From positions 1 through 38,976 of the forward strand of contig JAUCBJ010000662.1 in assembly GCA_032718475.1 (NCBI GenBank): a DNA stretch of 38,976 nucleotides, given 5' to 3'. The notes beneath the pieces are model-generated. The model searched no databases. It had not been told where the DNA came from and saw only the letters and a list, made by a program, of their open reading frames with translations. Positions 20,440-31,897 of this stretch are shown here, in pieces (the first letter of the stretch is position 1; every line of letters starts with the position of its first letter). The translations under genes and the position numbers were made by a program. Source of the stretch: Nemertoderma westbladi. Lineage: Eukaryota; Xenacoelomorpha; Nemertodermatida; Nemertodermatidae.

Positions 20440-20549
20440 CGAGGGGAATATATATACAGTTAGAGAACCTTTTAGAGTATTCCAGCGCCTGGGGGGAAAC
20501 TGGATTGCGAAGCAAAGGGGCCAGTTATATCCCACAGAAGCTTTTACAC
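20440..20549 (-). promoter_or_regulatory. Possible element promoter, copy 2
   Basis: The same TATA-like run (20446-20459 on the plus strand) and flanks as at 4751-4764, about 95 bp from the outer end. It now lies directly beside the 49-bp satellite. Confidence 0.3.
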
Positions 20550-23165
20550 ACCCTCCGTGAACGCCGAGCTCTATGGTACTATACCACCTGTATCAACCGC
20601 CCTCCGTGAACGCCGAGCTCTGTGGTACTATACCATCTGTATCAACCACCCTCCGTAAACGCCGAGCTCTATGGTACTATACCACCTGTATCAACCACCC
20701 TCCGTAAACGCCGAGCTCTATGGTACTATACCACCTGTATCAACCACCCTCCGTGAACGCCGAGCTCTATGGTACTATACCACCTGTATCAACCACCCTC
20801 CGTAAACGCCGAGCTCTATGGTACTATACCACCTGTATCAACCACCCTCCGTAAACGCCGAGCTCTATGGTACTATACCACCTGTATCAACCACCCTCCG
20901 TAAACGCCGAGCTCTATAGTACTATACAATCTTTATCAACCACCCTCCGTGAACGCCGAGCTCTATGGTACTATACCACCTGTATCAACCACCCTCCGTA
21001 AACGCCGAGCTCTATGGTACTATACCACCTGTATCAACCACCCTCCGTAAACGCCGAGCTCTATAGTACTATACCATCTGTATCAACCACCCTCCGCGAA
21101 CGCCGAGCTCTATGGTACTATACCATCTGTATCAACCACCCTCCGTAAACGCCGAGCTCTATGGTACTATACCATCTGTATCAACCACCCTCCGTGAACG
21201 CCGAGCTCTATGGTACTATACCATCTGTATCAACCACCCTCCGTGAACGCCGAGCTCTATGGTACTATACCATCTGTATCAACCACCCTCCGTGAACGCC
21301 GAGCTCTATGGTACTATACCACCTGTTTCAACCACCCTCCGTGAACGCCGAGCTCTATGGTACTATACCACCTGTATCAACCACCCTCCGTGAACGCCGA
21401 TCTCTATGGTACTATACCACCTGTATCAACCACCCTCCGTGAACGCCGATCTCTATGGTACTATACCACCTGTATCAACCACCCCCCGTGAACGCCGAGC
21501 TCAATGGTACTATACCACCTGTATCAACCACCCTCCGTGAACGCCAAGCTCTATGGTACTATACCACCTGTATCAACCACCCTCCGTGAACGCCGAGCTC
21601 TATGGTACTATACCACCTGTATCAACCACCCTCCGTGAACGCCGAGCTCTATGGTACTATACCATCTGTATCAACCACCCTCCGTGAACACCGAGCTCTA
21701 TGGTACTATACCATCTGTATCAACCACCCTCCGTAAACGCCGAGCTCTATAGTACTATACCACCTGTATCAACCACCCTCCGTGAACGCCGAGCTCTATG
21801 GTACTATACCATCTGTATCAACCACCCTCCGTAAACGCCGAGCTCTATGGTACTATACCACCTGTATTAACCACCTTCCGTGAACGCCGAGCTCTATGGT
21901 ACTATACCACCTGTATCAACCACCCTCCGTGAACGCCGAGCTCTATGGTACTATACCACCTGTATCAACCACCCTCCGTGAACGCCGAGCTCTATGGTAC
22001 TATACCACCTGTATCAACCACCCTCCGTAAACGCCGAGCTCTATGGTACTATACCACCTGTATCAACCACCTTCCGTGAACGCCGAGCTCTATGGTACTA
22101 TACCACCTGTATCAACCACCCTCCGTAAACGCCGAGCTCTATAGTACTATACCACCTGTATCAACCACCTTCCGTGAACGCCGAGCTCTATGGTACTATA
22201 CCACCTGTACCAACCACCCTCCGTGAACGCCGAGCTCTATGGTACTATACCACCTGTATCAACCGCCCTCCGTAAACGCCGAGCTCTATGGTACTATACC
22301 ACCTGTTTCAACCACCCTCCGTGAACGCCGAGCTCTATGGTACTATACCACCTGTATCAACCGCCCTCCGTAAACGCCGAGCTCTATGGTACTATACCAC
22401 CTGTATCAACCACCCTCCGTGAACACCGAGCTCTATGATACTATACCATCTGTATCAACCACCCTCCGTGAACTCCGAGCTCTATGGTACTATACCACCT
22501 GTATCAACCACCCTCCGTGAACGCCGAGCTCTATGGTACTATACCACCTGTATCAACCACCCTCCGTGAACACCGAGCTCTATGGTACTATACCATCTGT
22601 ATCAACCACCCTCCGTGAACGCCGAGCTCTATGGTACTATACCACCTGTATCAACCACCCTCCGTGAACGCCGAGCTCTATGGTACTATACCACCTGTAT
22701 CAACCACCCTCCGTGAACACCGAGCTCTATGGTACTATACCACCTGTATCAACCACCCTCCGTGAACACCGAGCTCTATGGTACTATACCACCTGTATCA
22801 ACCACCCTCCATGAACACCGAGCTCTATGGTACTATACCACCTGTATCAACCACCCTCCGTGAACGCCGAGCTCTATGGTACTATACCACCTGTATCAAC
22901 CACCCTCCGTGAACGCCGAGCTCTATGGTACTATACCACCTGTATCAACCACCCTCCGTGAACGCCGAGCTCTATGGTACTATACCAACTGTTTCAACCA
23001 CCCTCCGTGAACGCCGAGCTCTATGGTACTATACCACCTGTATCAACCACCCTCCGTGAACGCCGAGCTCTATGGTACTATACCACCTGTATCAACCACC
23101 CTCCGTGAACGCCGAGCTCTATGGTACTATACCATCTGTATCAACCACCCTCCGTGAACGCCGAG
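20550..23165. repeat. 49-bp satellite, about 53 units
   Basis: The unit runs ACCCTCCGTGAACGCCGAGC then TCTATGGTACTATACC then the ACCTGTATCAACC linker; the period is 49 bp. The array is highly homogeneous, with recurrent two-state variants (GTGAAC/GTAAAC and CCACCTG/CCATCTG) scattered through it. Each unit carries a 13-base inverted repeat TGGTACTATACCA and a SacI palindrome GAGCTC. The period is not a multiple of 3, so coding is unlikely. The array ends raggedly at CGCCGAGTCAACAC. Confidence 0.97.
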
Positions 23166-23351
23166 TCAACACACCAGTCGGGATTCCCTCGCCAACTCGG
23201 GGGTCCCGTCGCAAGATATATAAATCGTATTAGCAATACTTAATTAAGAAGCAATTAATAGTCAATCAAATAATATAGACTATTCGTTGGAATTTGTAAA
23301 ATATCACATTTTGTTAATTTACCACTCACCAAAAATAGAGAGTCCCACACC
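23166..23351. other. Short spacer between two satellites
   Basis: It starts with a GC-richer stretch (CAGTCGGGATTCCCTCGCC) and continues AT-rich. No gene is seen. Confidence 0.5.
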
Positions 23352-23610
23352 CGTGTTCTGAGTTTGGTCGGTTCACATATCGTGGATTCGAGTTTGGTTG
23401 GTTCACATATCGTGGTTCAGAGTTTGGTCGGTTCACATATCGTGGATTCGAGTTTGGTTGGTTCACATATCGTGGTTCAGAGTTTGGTCGGTTCACATAT
23501 CGTGGATTCGAGTTTGGTTGGTTCACATATCGTGGTTCAGAGTTTGGTCGGTTCACATATCGTGGATTCGAGTTTGGTTGGTTCACATATCGTGGTTCAG
23601 AGTTTGGTTG

Positions 23611-25470
23611 GTTCACATATCGTGGGTCAGAGTTTGGTTGGTTCTCATATCGTGGTTGAGAGTTTGGATGGTTCACATATTGTGGTTCAGAGTTTGGTTG
23701 GTTCACATATCGTGGATCAGAGTTTGGTTGGTTCACATATCGTGGGTCAGAGTTTGGTTGTTTCTCATATCGTGGATTCGAGTTTGGTTGGTTCACATAT
23801 CGTGGTTCAGAGTTTGGTTGGTTCACATATCGTGGATTCGAGATTGGTTGGTTCACATATCGTGGTTCAGAGTTTGGTTGGTTCACATATCGTGGTTCAG
23901 AGTTTGGTTGGTTCACATATCGTGGTTCAGAGTTTGGTTGGTTCACATATCGTGGATCAGAGTTTGGTTGGTTCACATATCGTGGTTCAGAGTTTGGTTG
24001 GTTCACATATCGAGGTTCATAGTTTGGTTGGTTCACATATCGTGGTTCAGAGTTTGGTTGGTTCACATATCGTGGTTCAGAGTTTGGTTGGTTCACATAT
24101 CGTGGTTCAGAGTTTGATTGGTTCACATATCGTGGATCAGAGTTTGGTTGGTTCACATATCGTTGTTCAGAGTTTGGTTGGTTCACATATCGTGGTTCAG
24201 AGTTTGGTTGGTTCACATATCGTGGGTCAGAGATTGGTTGGTTCACATATCGTGGTTCAGAGTTTGGTTGGTTCACATATCGTGGTTCAGAGTTTGGTTG
24301 GTTCACATATCGTGGTTCAGAGATTGGTTGGTTCACATATCGTGGGTCAGAGATTGGTTGGTTCACATATCGTGGTTCAGAGTTTGGTTGGTTCACATAT
24401 CGTGGATCAGAGTTTGGTTGATTCACATATCGTGGTTCAGAGATTGGTTGGTTCACATATTGTGGGTCAGAGATTGGTTGGTTCACATATCGTATTTCAG
24501 AGTATGGTTGGTTCACATATCGTGGTTCAGAGTTTGGTTGGTTCACATATCGTGGGTCAGAGTTTGGTTGGTTCACATATCGTGGTTGAGAGTTTGGATG
24601 GTTCACATATTGTGGTTCAGAGTTTGGTTGGTTCACATATCGTGGATCAGAGTTTGGTTGGTTCACATATCGTGGGTCAGAGTTTGGTTGTTTCTCATAT
24701 CGTGGATTCGAGTTTGGTTGGTTCACATATCGTGGTTCAGAGTTTGGTTGGTTCACATATCGTGGATTCGAGTTTGGTTGGTTCACATATCGTGGTTCAG
24801 AGTTTGGTTGGTTCACATATCGTGGTTCAGAGTTTGGTTGGTTCACATATCGTGGTTCAGAGTTTGGTTGGTTCACATATCGTGGATCAGAGTTTGGTTG
24901 GTTCACATATCGTGGTTCAGAGTTTGGTTGGTTCACATATCGTGGTTCAGAGTTTGGTTGGTTCACATATCGTGGTTCAGAGTTTGGTTGGTTCACATAT
25001 CGTGGTTCAGAGTTTGGTTGGTTCACATATCGTGGTTCAGAGTTTGATCGGTTCACATATCGTGGATCAGAGTTTGGTTGGTTCACATATCGTGGTTCAG
25101 AGTTTGGTTGGTTCAGATATCGTGGTTCAGAGTTTGGTTGGTTCACATATCGTGGGTCAGAGATTGGTTGGTTCACATATCGTGGTTCAGAGTTTGGTTG
25201 GTTCACATATCGTGGTTCAGTGTTTGGTTGGTTCACATATCGTGGTTCAGAGATTGGTTGGTTCACATATCGTGGGTCAGAGATTGGTTGGTTCACATAT
25301 CGTGGTTCAGAGTTTGGTTGGTTCACATATCGTGGATCAGAGTTTGGTTGATTCACATATCGTGGTTCAGAGATTGGTTGGTTCACATATCGTGGGTCAG
25401 AGATTGGTTGGTTCACATATCGTGGTTCAGAGTTTGGTTGGTTCACATATCGTGGTTCAGAGTTTGGTTG
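23611..25470. repeat. 930-bp higher-order repeat (31 monomers, two copies)
   Basis: A marked series of variant monomers (GGGTCAG, then GGTTGAG...GGATGG, CATATTGTGG, GGATCAG, GGGTCAG...GTTGTTTCTC) at 23611-23790 recurs at 24541-24720. A second series (AGATTGG monomers, then GGATCAG...GTTGATTCAC) at 24301-24480 recurs 930 bp later, at 25231-25410. The offset is constant, so a 31-monomer block duplicated as a whole. Confidence 0.85.
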
Positions 25471-27420
25471 GTTCACATTTCGTGGTTCAGAGATTGGTTG
25501 GTTCACATATCGTGGGTCAGAGATTGGTTCGTTCACATATCGTGGTTCAGAGTTGGGTTGGTTCACATATCGTGGTTCAGAGTTTGGTTGGTTCTCATAT
25601 CGTGGTTCAGAGTTTGGTTGGTTCACATATCGTGGATCAGAGTTTGGTTGGTTCACATATCGTGGGTCAGAGATTGGTTGGTTCACATATCGTGGGTCAG
25701 AGATTGGTTGGTTCACATATCGTGGTTCAGAGTTTGGTTGGTTCACATATCGTGGATCAGAGTTTGGTTGGTACACATATCGTGGGTCAGAGTTTGGTTG
25801 TTTCTCATATCGTGGATTCGAGTTAGGTTGGTTCACATATCGTGGTTCAGAGTTTGCTTGGTTCACATATCGTGGTTCAGAGTTTGGTTGGTTCACATAT
25901 CGTGGATCAGAGTTTGGTTGGTTCAAATATCGTGGTTCAGAGTTTGGTTGGTACACATATCGTGGATTCGAGTTTGGTTGGTTCACATATCGTGGTTCAG
26001 AGTTTGGTTGGTTCTCATATCGTGGATTCGAGTTTGGTTGGTTCACATATCGTGGATTCGAGTTTGGTTGGTTCACATATCGTGGTTCAGAGTTTGGTTG
26101 GTTCTCATATCGTGGATTCGAGTTTGGTTGGTTCACATATCGTTGTTCAGAGTTTGGTTGGTTCACATATTGTGGATCAGAGTTTGGTCGGTTCACATAT
26201 CGTGGTTCTGAGTTTGGTTGGTTCTCATATCGTGGTTCAGAGTTTGCTTGGTTCACATATCGTGGTTCAGAATTTGGTTGGTTCACATATCTTGGTTCAA
26301 AGTTTGGTTGGTTCACATATTGTGGATCAGAGTTTGGTTGGTTCTCATATCGTGGTTCAGAATTTGGTTGGTTCACATATCGTGGTTCAGAGTTTGGTTG
26401 GCTCACATATCGTGGTTCAGAGTTTGGTTGGTTCTCATATCGTGGGTCAGAGTTTGGTTGGTTCACATATTGTGGATCAGAGTTTGGTTGGTTCACATAT
26501 CGTGGTTTAGAGTTTGGTTGGTTCACATATCGTGGTTCAGAGTTTGCTTGGTTCACATATCGTGGTTCAGAGTTTGTTTGGTTCACATATCGTGGATCAG
26601 AGTTTGGTTGGTTCACATATCGTGGTTCAGAGTTTGGTTGGTTCTCATATCGTGGTTCAGAGTTTGGTTGGTTCACATATCGTGGTTCAGAGTTTGGTTG
26701 GTTCTCATATCGTGGTTCAGAGTTTGGTTGGTTCTCATATCGTGGATTCGAGTTTGGTTGGTTCACATATCGTGGTTCAGAGTTTGGTTGGTTCACATAT
26801 CGTGGATTCGAGTTTGGTTGGTTCACATATCGTGGTTCAGAGTTTGGTTGGTTCACATATCGTGGATTCGAGTTTGGTTGGTTCACATATCGTGGATCAG
26901 AGTTTGGTTGGTTGACATATCGTGGATCAGAGTTAGTTTGGTCGGTTCACATATCGTGGATCAGAGTTTGGTTGGTTCACATATCGTGGTTCAGAGTTTG
27001 GTTGGTTCACATATCGAGGTTCATAGTTTGGTTGGTTCTCATATCGTGGATTCAGAGTTTGGATGGTTCACATATCGTGGATTCGATTTTGGTTGGTTCA
27101 CATATCGTGGATCAGAGTTTGGTTGGTTCTCATATCGTGGTTCAGAGTTTGGTTGGTTCACATATCGTGGTTCAGAGTTTGGTTGGTTCTCATATCGTGG
27201 TTCAGAGTTCGGTTGGGTTACATATCGTGGTTCAGAGTTTGTTTGGTTCACATATCGTGGTTCAGAGTTTGGTTGGTTCTCATATCGTGGTTCAGAGTTT
27301 GGTTGGTTCACATATCGTGGATTCGAGTTTGGTTGGTTCTCATATCGTGGTTCAGAGTTTGGTTGGTTCTCATATCGTGGTTCAGAGTTTGGTTGGTTCA
27401 CATATCGTGGTTCAGAGTTT

Positions 27421-28150
27421 GGTTGGTTCACATATCGTGGATTCGAGTTTGGTTGGTTCTCATATCGTGGATTCGAGTTTGGTTGGTTCACATATTGTTG
27501 TTCAGAGTTTGGTTGGTTCACATATCGTGGTTCAGAGTTTGGTTGGTTCTCATATCGTGGTTCAGAGTTTGGTTGGTTCACATATCGTGGTTCAGAGTTT
27601 GGTTGGTTCTCATATCGTGGTTCAGAGTTTGGTTGGTTCACATATCGTGGTTCAGAGTTTGGTTGGTTCACATATCGTGGTTCAGAGTTTGGTTGGTTCT
27701 CATATCGTGGTTCAGAGTTTGGTTGGTTCACATATCGTGGTTCAGAGTTTGGTTGGTTCACATATCGTGGATTCGAGTTTGGTTGGTTCTCATATCGTGG
27801 ATTCGAGTTTGGTTGGTTCACATATTGTTGTTCAGAGTTTGGTTGGTTCACATATCGTGGTTCAGAGTTTGGTTGGTTCTCATATCGTGGTTCAGAGTTT
27901 GGTTGGTTCACATATCGTGGTTCAGAGTTTGGTTGGTTCTCATATCGTGGTTCAGAGTTTGGTTGGTTCACATATCGTGGTTCAGAGTTTGGTTGGTTCT
28001 CATATCGTGGTTCAGAGTTTGGTTGGTTCACATATCGTGGTTCAGAGTTTGGTTGGTTCTCATATCGTGGTTCAGAGTTTGGTTGGTTCACATATCGTGG
28101 TTTAGAGTTTGGTTGGTTCACATATCGTGGGTCAGAGTTTGGTTGGTTCA
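27421..28150. repeat. 330-bp higher-order repeat (11 monomers)
   Basis: The marker monomer CACATATTGTTGTTCAG occurs near 27487, 27817 and 28147, exactly 330 bp apart, and once more 150 bp later. Between markers, TTCTCAT and TTCACAT monomers mostly alternate, a 60-bp dimer pattern. This part of the array amplified by a different register than 23611-25470. Confidence 0.85.
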
Positions 28151-28616
28151 CATATTGTTGTTCAGAGTTTGGTTGGTTCACATATCGTGGTTCAGAGTTT
28201 GGTTGGTTCTCATATCGTGGTTCAGAGTTTGGTTGGTTCACATATCGTGGTTCAGAGTTTGGTTGGTTCTCATATCGTGGATTCGAGTTTGGTTGGTTCA
28301 CATATTGTTGTTCAGAGTTTGGTTGGTTCACATATCGTGGTTCAGAGTTTGGTTGGTTCTCATATCGTGGTTCAGAGTTTGGTTGGTTCACATATCGTGG
28401 TTCAGAGTTTGGTTGGTTCTCATATCGTGGTTCAGAGTTTGGTTGGTTCACATATCGTGGTTCAGAGTTTGGTTGGTTCTCATATCGTGGTTCAGAGTTT
28501 GGTTGGTTCACATATCGTGGTTCAGAGTTTGGTTGGTTCTCATATCGTGGTTCAGAGTTTGGTTGGTTCACATATCGTGGTTCAGAGTTTGGTTGGTTCA
28601 CATATCGTTCACATAT

Positions 28617-28902
28617 CCTATATAATTATCAGCTTATGAGGTTTTGCTGGAATATATTCGTCTATATTTAGTAGATTTCGGTAGTTGAATTCGGAAATGA
28701 TTCTCGGTGTTTTACCTATTAGACCAATAATTTAATAATTTTAATTTAAAAATAAAGTTACAATGAAGTTTGTACAAATTAAAATAAAGTTACAATGACA
28801 ATGACGATGAGATGGACTGATCTGATTAGAAAATAATTTGTAATATAAAATCAATTTAATAACCTTATAATATATTATATTTACAGTCCACTATACTATT
28901 TC
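28617..28902. other. AT-rich spacer
   Basis: No gene recognised. It contains a short direct repeat (AATAAAGTTACAATGA at about 28749 and 28783). It lies immediately downstream of the ROCO pseudogene and may include its former 3' UTR. Confidence 0.4.
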
Positions 28903-29795
28903 CTAACTGTCTTTATGTTTTTTTCTAGTTAGTAATTTAACTAAGTGGCTCTGGTTAGTTTTATTCAATAATTCACAGAATACAATAAAGTCATCATAAG
29001 GTCTCCTTTTAATGGCTTCTATTAGTTCGCTGTTCCTTTGTAAACCAGTCGGCTGATATTTGATCTGCTCAATAAGATTTTCAGTAAGAATATTTCTACT
29101 TCTCAATAGCGGTAACAATTCACTCAGCTCCATGTTATAAACCAGTTCAACTTTATTCCTCATAAGAATATTTTCAAATTCTACATCAACATTTCCTTTT
29201 ATCATATCTACTAAATGTTGTTGGTTTGTTTGTGTTAAACTATCCATAAATACTTCCATAACAAATCTGGTTTCAATATAATTGTATCACGCAACGAATC
29301 TTCATCAAAATAGATAATTATACCTCTATCATGGTAAAATTCTAACATTGTCTTTAAACCGGGGTATTCAAATTCTACTTTTAATTCCTTTAACTTACAT
29401 TCTAAATCTATAATATCAATATATACGTCATCATTTTTAAGTAATTGAGTTACAAGTTTTTCAAATTTTAAATAATCCAAAGGAATTTCTTCCTTAAATT
29501 TGTCCATTTCTTTAACAATTTCTAACTGTAAGTTTTGAAGTTCTTCATCTGAATCTGATCTTGCCTCTTTGCTATTTTCCACAGCAAATGCTTCTTTAAC
29601 TAAAATATTGCAATGCAATGTGGACTTTAATAGTCGGAAAATTTCTTTAAACTTTTTACGAGCTAAAATGTTCTGAGTTTCTGGATCTTCATGCAAACTG
29701 GCTTTCTTTGTTCCAACTAAGAATACTGGAGGACCAGAAATGTTTGCGCCAGTTTCTGAATTATTTTTACCAAATGTAAATATATTGCGCAACCA
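28903..29795 (-). pseudogene. Second ROCO-CARD copy, 5' half lost and internally deleted
   Basis: 29795-29238 matches the intact gene from its residue 451 (WFRNIFTF) through the end of Roc and into COR (VGTKK in place of VGTNKCD, LKTMLEFYHDRGIIIYFDED, SLRDTIIL). About residue 622 of the intact gene it stops matching, and a CARD-like region (29259-28903, QTNQQHLVDM..., then YDDFIVFCELLNKTNQSHLV) follows in another frame. About 460 residues (most of COR, the cysteine cluster and one or two CARDs) are therefore missing and the join is out of frame. Upstream the gene is cut by the LINE end at 29796. The NKxD guanine-specificity motif is also degraded (TKKAS). Confidence 0.85.
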
Positions 29796-31713
29796 CTACT
29801 ACTAGGATCGGAATGCTGCATTGCAGCTGCATTTTTAAGAATGCTGTGCCGGCTTGTCAACAAAATTGCACCGCCACAACTCCCTATCACCCATGACATT
29901 TGCTAGATCATCCGCATCTTCAAGGCCAGTGTCCTTTAAGATGCGTCTCAAGATAGTCATGGGCTGTCCACCATGCTTATTCACTTCATGAGGCTGCCAA
30001 AGTACAAGATTATGCACTAGCTGGTCCTCACGGCGAAAGCAATGTCCTGCAAAGCGGAGGCGATTTTGTTCTAGTGTCAAGCTTGGGGGAACCTATGAGA
30101 CACCTCCAATGTTATATAGTGTCTGGTTGGATATGTGTGCATTGGACTTGACACAATGAACCCGGCGTAGCATTCTTGTGAATGTGCCATCCAGAGATTT
30201 GGTGTCCCCAGCAGTTAGGACTCCCGTAGAGGAGTACTGGAACTACTGCTGCTCTAAATAATCGGACCTTAAGTTTCCGATTAATTCTCGGTGACTTCCA
30301 AATCCTGGAAAGCCTATTCAAGGCTGCCCATGCCTTTCCCTTACGTATTCAAAGGTCCTCACCTGACTTCCGGATCCATGATCCCAGGTAACAGAAGTCG
30401 TCCACATGCTCAAGCATACCATCCTTTGAGCTTATGCTCATCCGATCAGAGACTTGCTGAGGACTTTCAAAGTTAACTCTAAAAATTTTGGTCTTTCTGG
30501 AGTTAATAAAAAGACCAACACTAGAAGCAGCATGTTCTAATGAGCTGAGGAGCCGTTGGGCTCCCTCTAATGATTCTGAGAGTACTCTTAAGTCATCAGC
30601 AAAGTCTAGATCAGTTAGGTACTTGGCAGGATTTCCTCGACTTCTGGAGCCAGTAGGTGGAGTTATCATCACCCCATCATCATTATGATGATCTAAGGAC
30701 ATGCGTAGAACATAGTCAACCACAATAATGAACAAGAATGGTGCAAGTGTGTCTCCTTGGAGGACGCCCCACAACACTTCAAATGGTTCTGTGTCACCGT
30801 CAACAGTAGACACAAATGTTGTCGAACCATCGTATACTGATCTGATTGCTGCCTTAATTTCATCAGGAATCCCATATAATGAAAGTATGCTGAACATACG
30901 TGAGCGAGAGACTGAATCAAAGGCCTTGAAGAAGTCAACAAAGATAACAGCCAGATGCCTGTCTTTCTTTTTTGATAATTCTTCAATTATCCTTCTAAGT
31001 GCCAAAATGGGCTCCATGGTCCCACGACCTTTACGGAACCCATTCTGATTTCCACGGAGTAGTCTCTCGATGGGATCCCTGATGCGATTTAATAGAATCT
31101 TATTGTATAGCTTTGCAGCAATCGAGATCAATGAGATTCCCCGAAAAGAACCATAGAGTGTTAGGTTGCCCTTCTTGGGAACTGGCACCAACTTATTTGT
31201 TTTCATTTCTTGTGGGACTCTTGTTGTTCGGTACATGTCTACTATGAGGGGATAGATGAGCTTTAAACACTCAGGTATTTTAAAGACCTCAGGGGGAACA
31301 CCATCTACTCCACTGGCAGGATTGGTCTTAATGCTTTTTGCAGCAGCCTTCACTTCTGCAAAGGAGATATCGCCAATGGGAATATCTGGGAGTACAGACT
31401 CAGACACTTTTACTTCTATAAAGTTATCAGGCAATACCCTGTCATTATTGAAGAGCTTTTCAAAGTGGGCTTTCCAACCATTGAGGCGATCGGCTGGTGA
31501 TTCAGTCTTAACCTTGGTGGTTGGTTGGCTTTATCGCCCAGTAAGCAAATTGATCGAATTGCCTGCTGTCGTCAGCATCATTGATGGCATCAACCTGTTG
31601 GTTTATTAGCTCATGTAGATTAACAGAGTACTGCCTGTTCAGGGACCTAGATGCAGCCTTAACTGCATTCTTGGCCGCTGTAGTCTGTTTGAGTCGGGAC
31701 CCTTTTCCTGTTT
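29796..31713 (-). mobile_element. 5'-truncated RTE-like LINE inserted in the second ROCO copy
   Basis: It matches the plus-strand LINE from its position about 10837 to its 3' end, with the TAGTAGTAG tail at 29796. The RT frame is open over 31434-30349, then ends where a CGA codon has become TGA (SGEDL|stop). A deletion of about 10 bp near 30226 (in the SPCWALT region) shifts the frame again, and the last 81 codons are readable at 30080-29835. Near 31700 about 56 bp corresponding to 10848-10902 of the full copy are missing. Protein identity with the full copy is very high, so insertion is recent. Confidence 0.93.
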
Positions 31714-31718
31714 CATTT

Positions 31719-31751
31719 GAATAGGTGGGAAAATAGGCGGGACAATAGGGA
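31719..31751. repeat. Remnant of the 12-bp GGCGGGACAATA minisatellite
   Basis: AATAGGTGGGAAAATAGGCG followed by GGACAATAGGG. The variant monomer pair (GGTGGGAAAATA then GGCGGGA) is the same as inside the long array at 35981-36004, so both derive from one array. Confidence 0.8.
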
Positions 31752-31813
31752 TAATATATATTTCGTGGTTAGTTACATTTGAGACAGAATTACACATTAT
31801 ACAAATTTCTCGT

Positions 31814-31897
31814 AAATTACTCAACTAAATAACTCAACTAAATTACTCAACTAAATTACTCAACTAAATTACTCAACTAATTTACTCAACTAAATTA
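31814..31897. repeat. 13-bp tandem repeat overlapping the ROCO stop codon
   Basis: About six units of ACTCAACTAAATT. The array begins inside the terminal codons of the ROCO gene (the stop is within an ACTCATT variant) and forms the start of its 3' UTR. No AATAAA-type signal is evident before the LINE. Confidence 0.8.

Larger units (their letters stand above)
15350..20549 (-). mobile_element. Large repeated element, copy 2 (truncated inside its ORF)
   Basis: This copy is collinear with copy 1 from 20549 (outer end) to about 15350, where similarity to copy 1 stops abruptly at position 148 of copy 1 and the integrase-like gene begins. The copies share all leader features. Compared with copy 1, copy 2 keeps an extra 547 bp of ORF (about 16208-16755) and has an expanded 38-bp repeat (19127-19249). 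The outer end abuts the 49-bp satellite without any spacer. Confidence 0.75.
23352..28616. repeat. 30-bp satellite, about 175 units, with higher-order structure
   Basis: The consensus is GTTCACATATCGTGGTTCAG followed by AGTTTGGTTG. Because the period is a multiple of 3 and the unit has few stops, long open frames arise on both strands; the minus strand reads a decapeptide like NQPNSEPRYV for 1186 codons (26886-23326) and 520 codons (28601-27039). These frames open at GTG inside a repeat, have no credible start, and are broken by a 4-bp insertion (about 26933-26945) and a 1-bp insertion (about 27050). Common variants (GATTCG, GGGTCAG, TTCTCAT, AGATTGG) mostly change amino acids. I read it as noncoding satellite; a repetitive structural protein cannot be excluded without transcripts. 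Confidence 0.95.

Noticed and set aside
20550-23165. CRISPR-like regularly repeated array
   Set aside because: Units are contiguous with no unique spacers, the period is the whole 49-bp unit, and the context is animal DNA with LINEs and introns. It is a satellite.
23326-28671. Many long ORFs on both strands through the 30-bp array
   Set aside because: They follow from a stop-poor unit whose length is a multiple of 3; several frames are open at once, starts are GTG or inside repeats, and the register breaks at indels.
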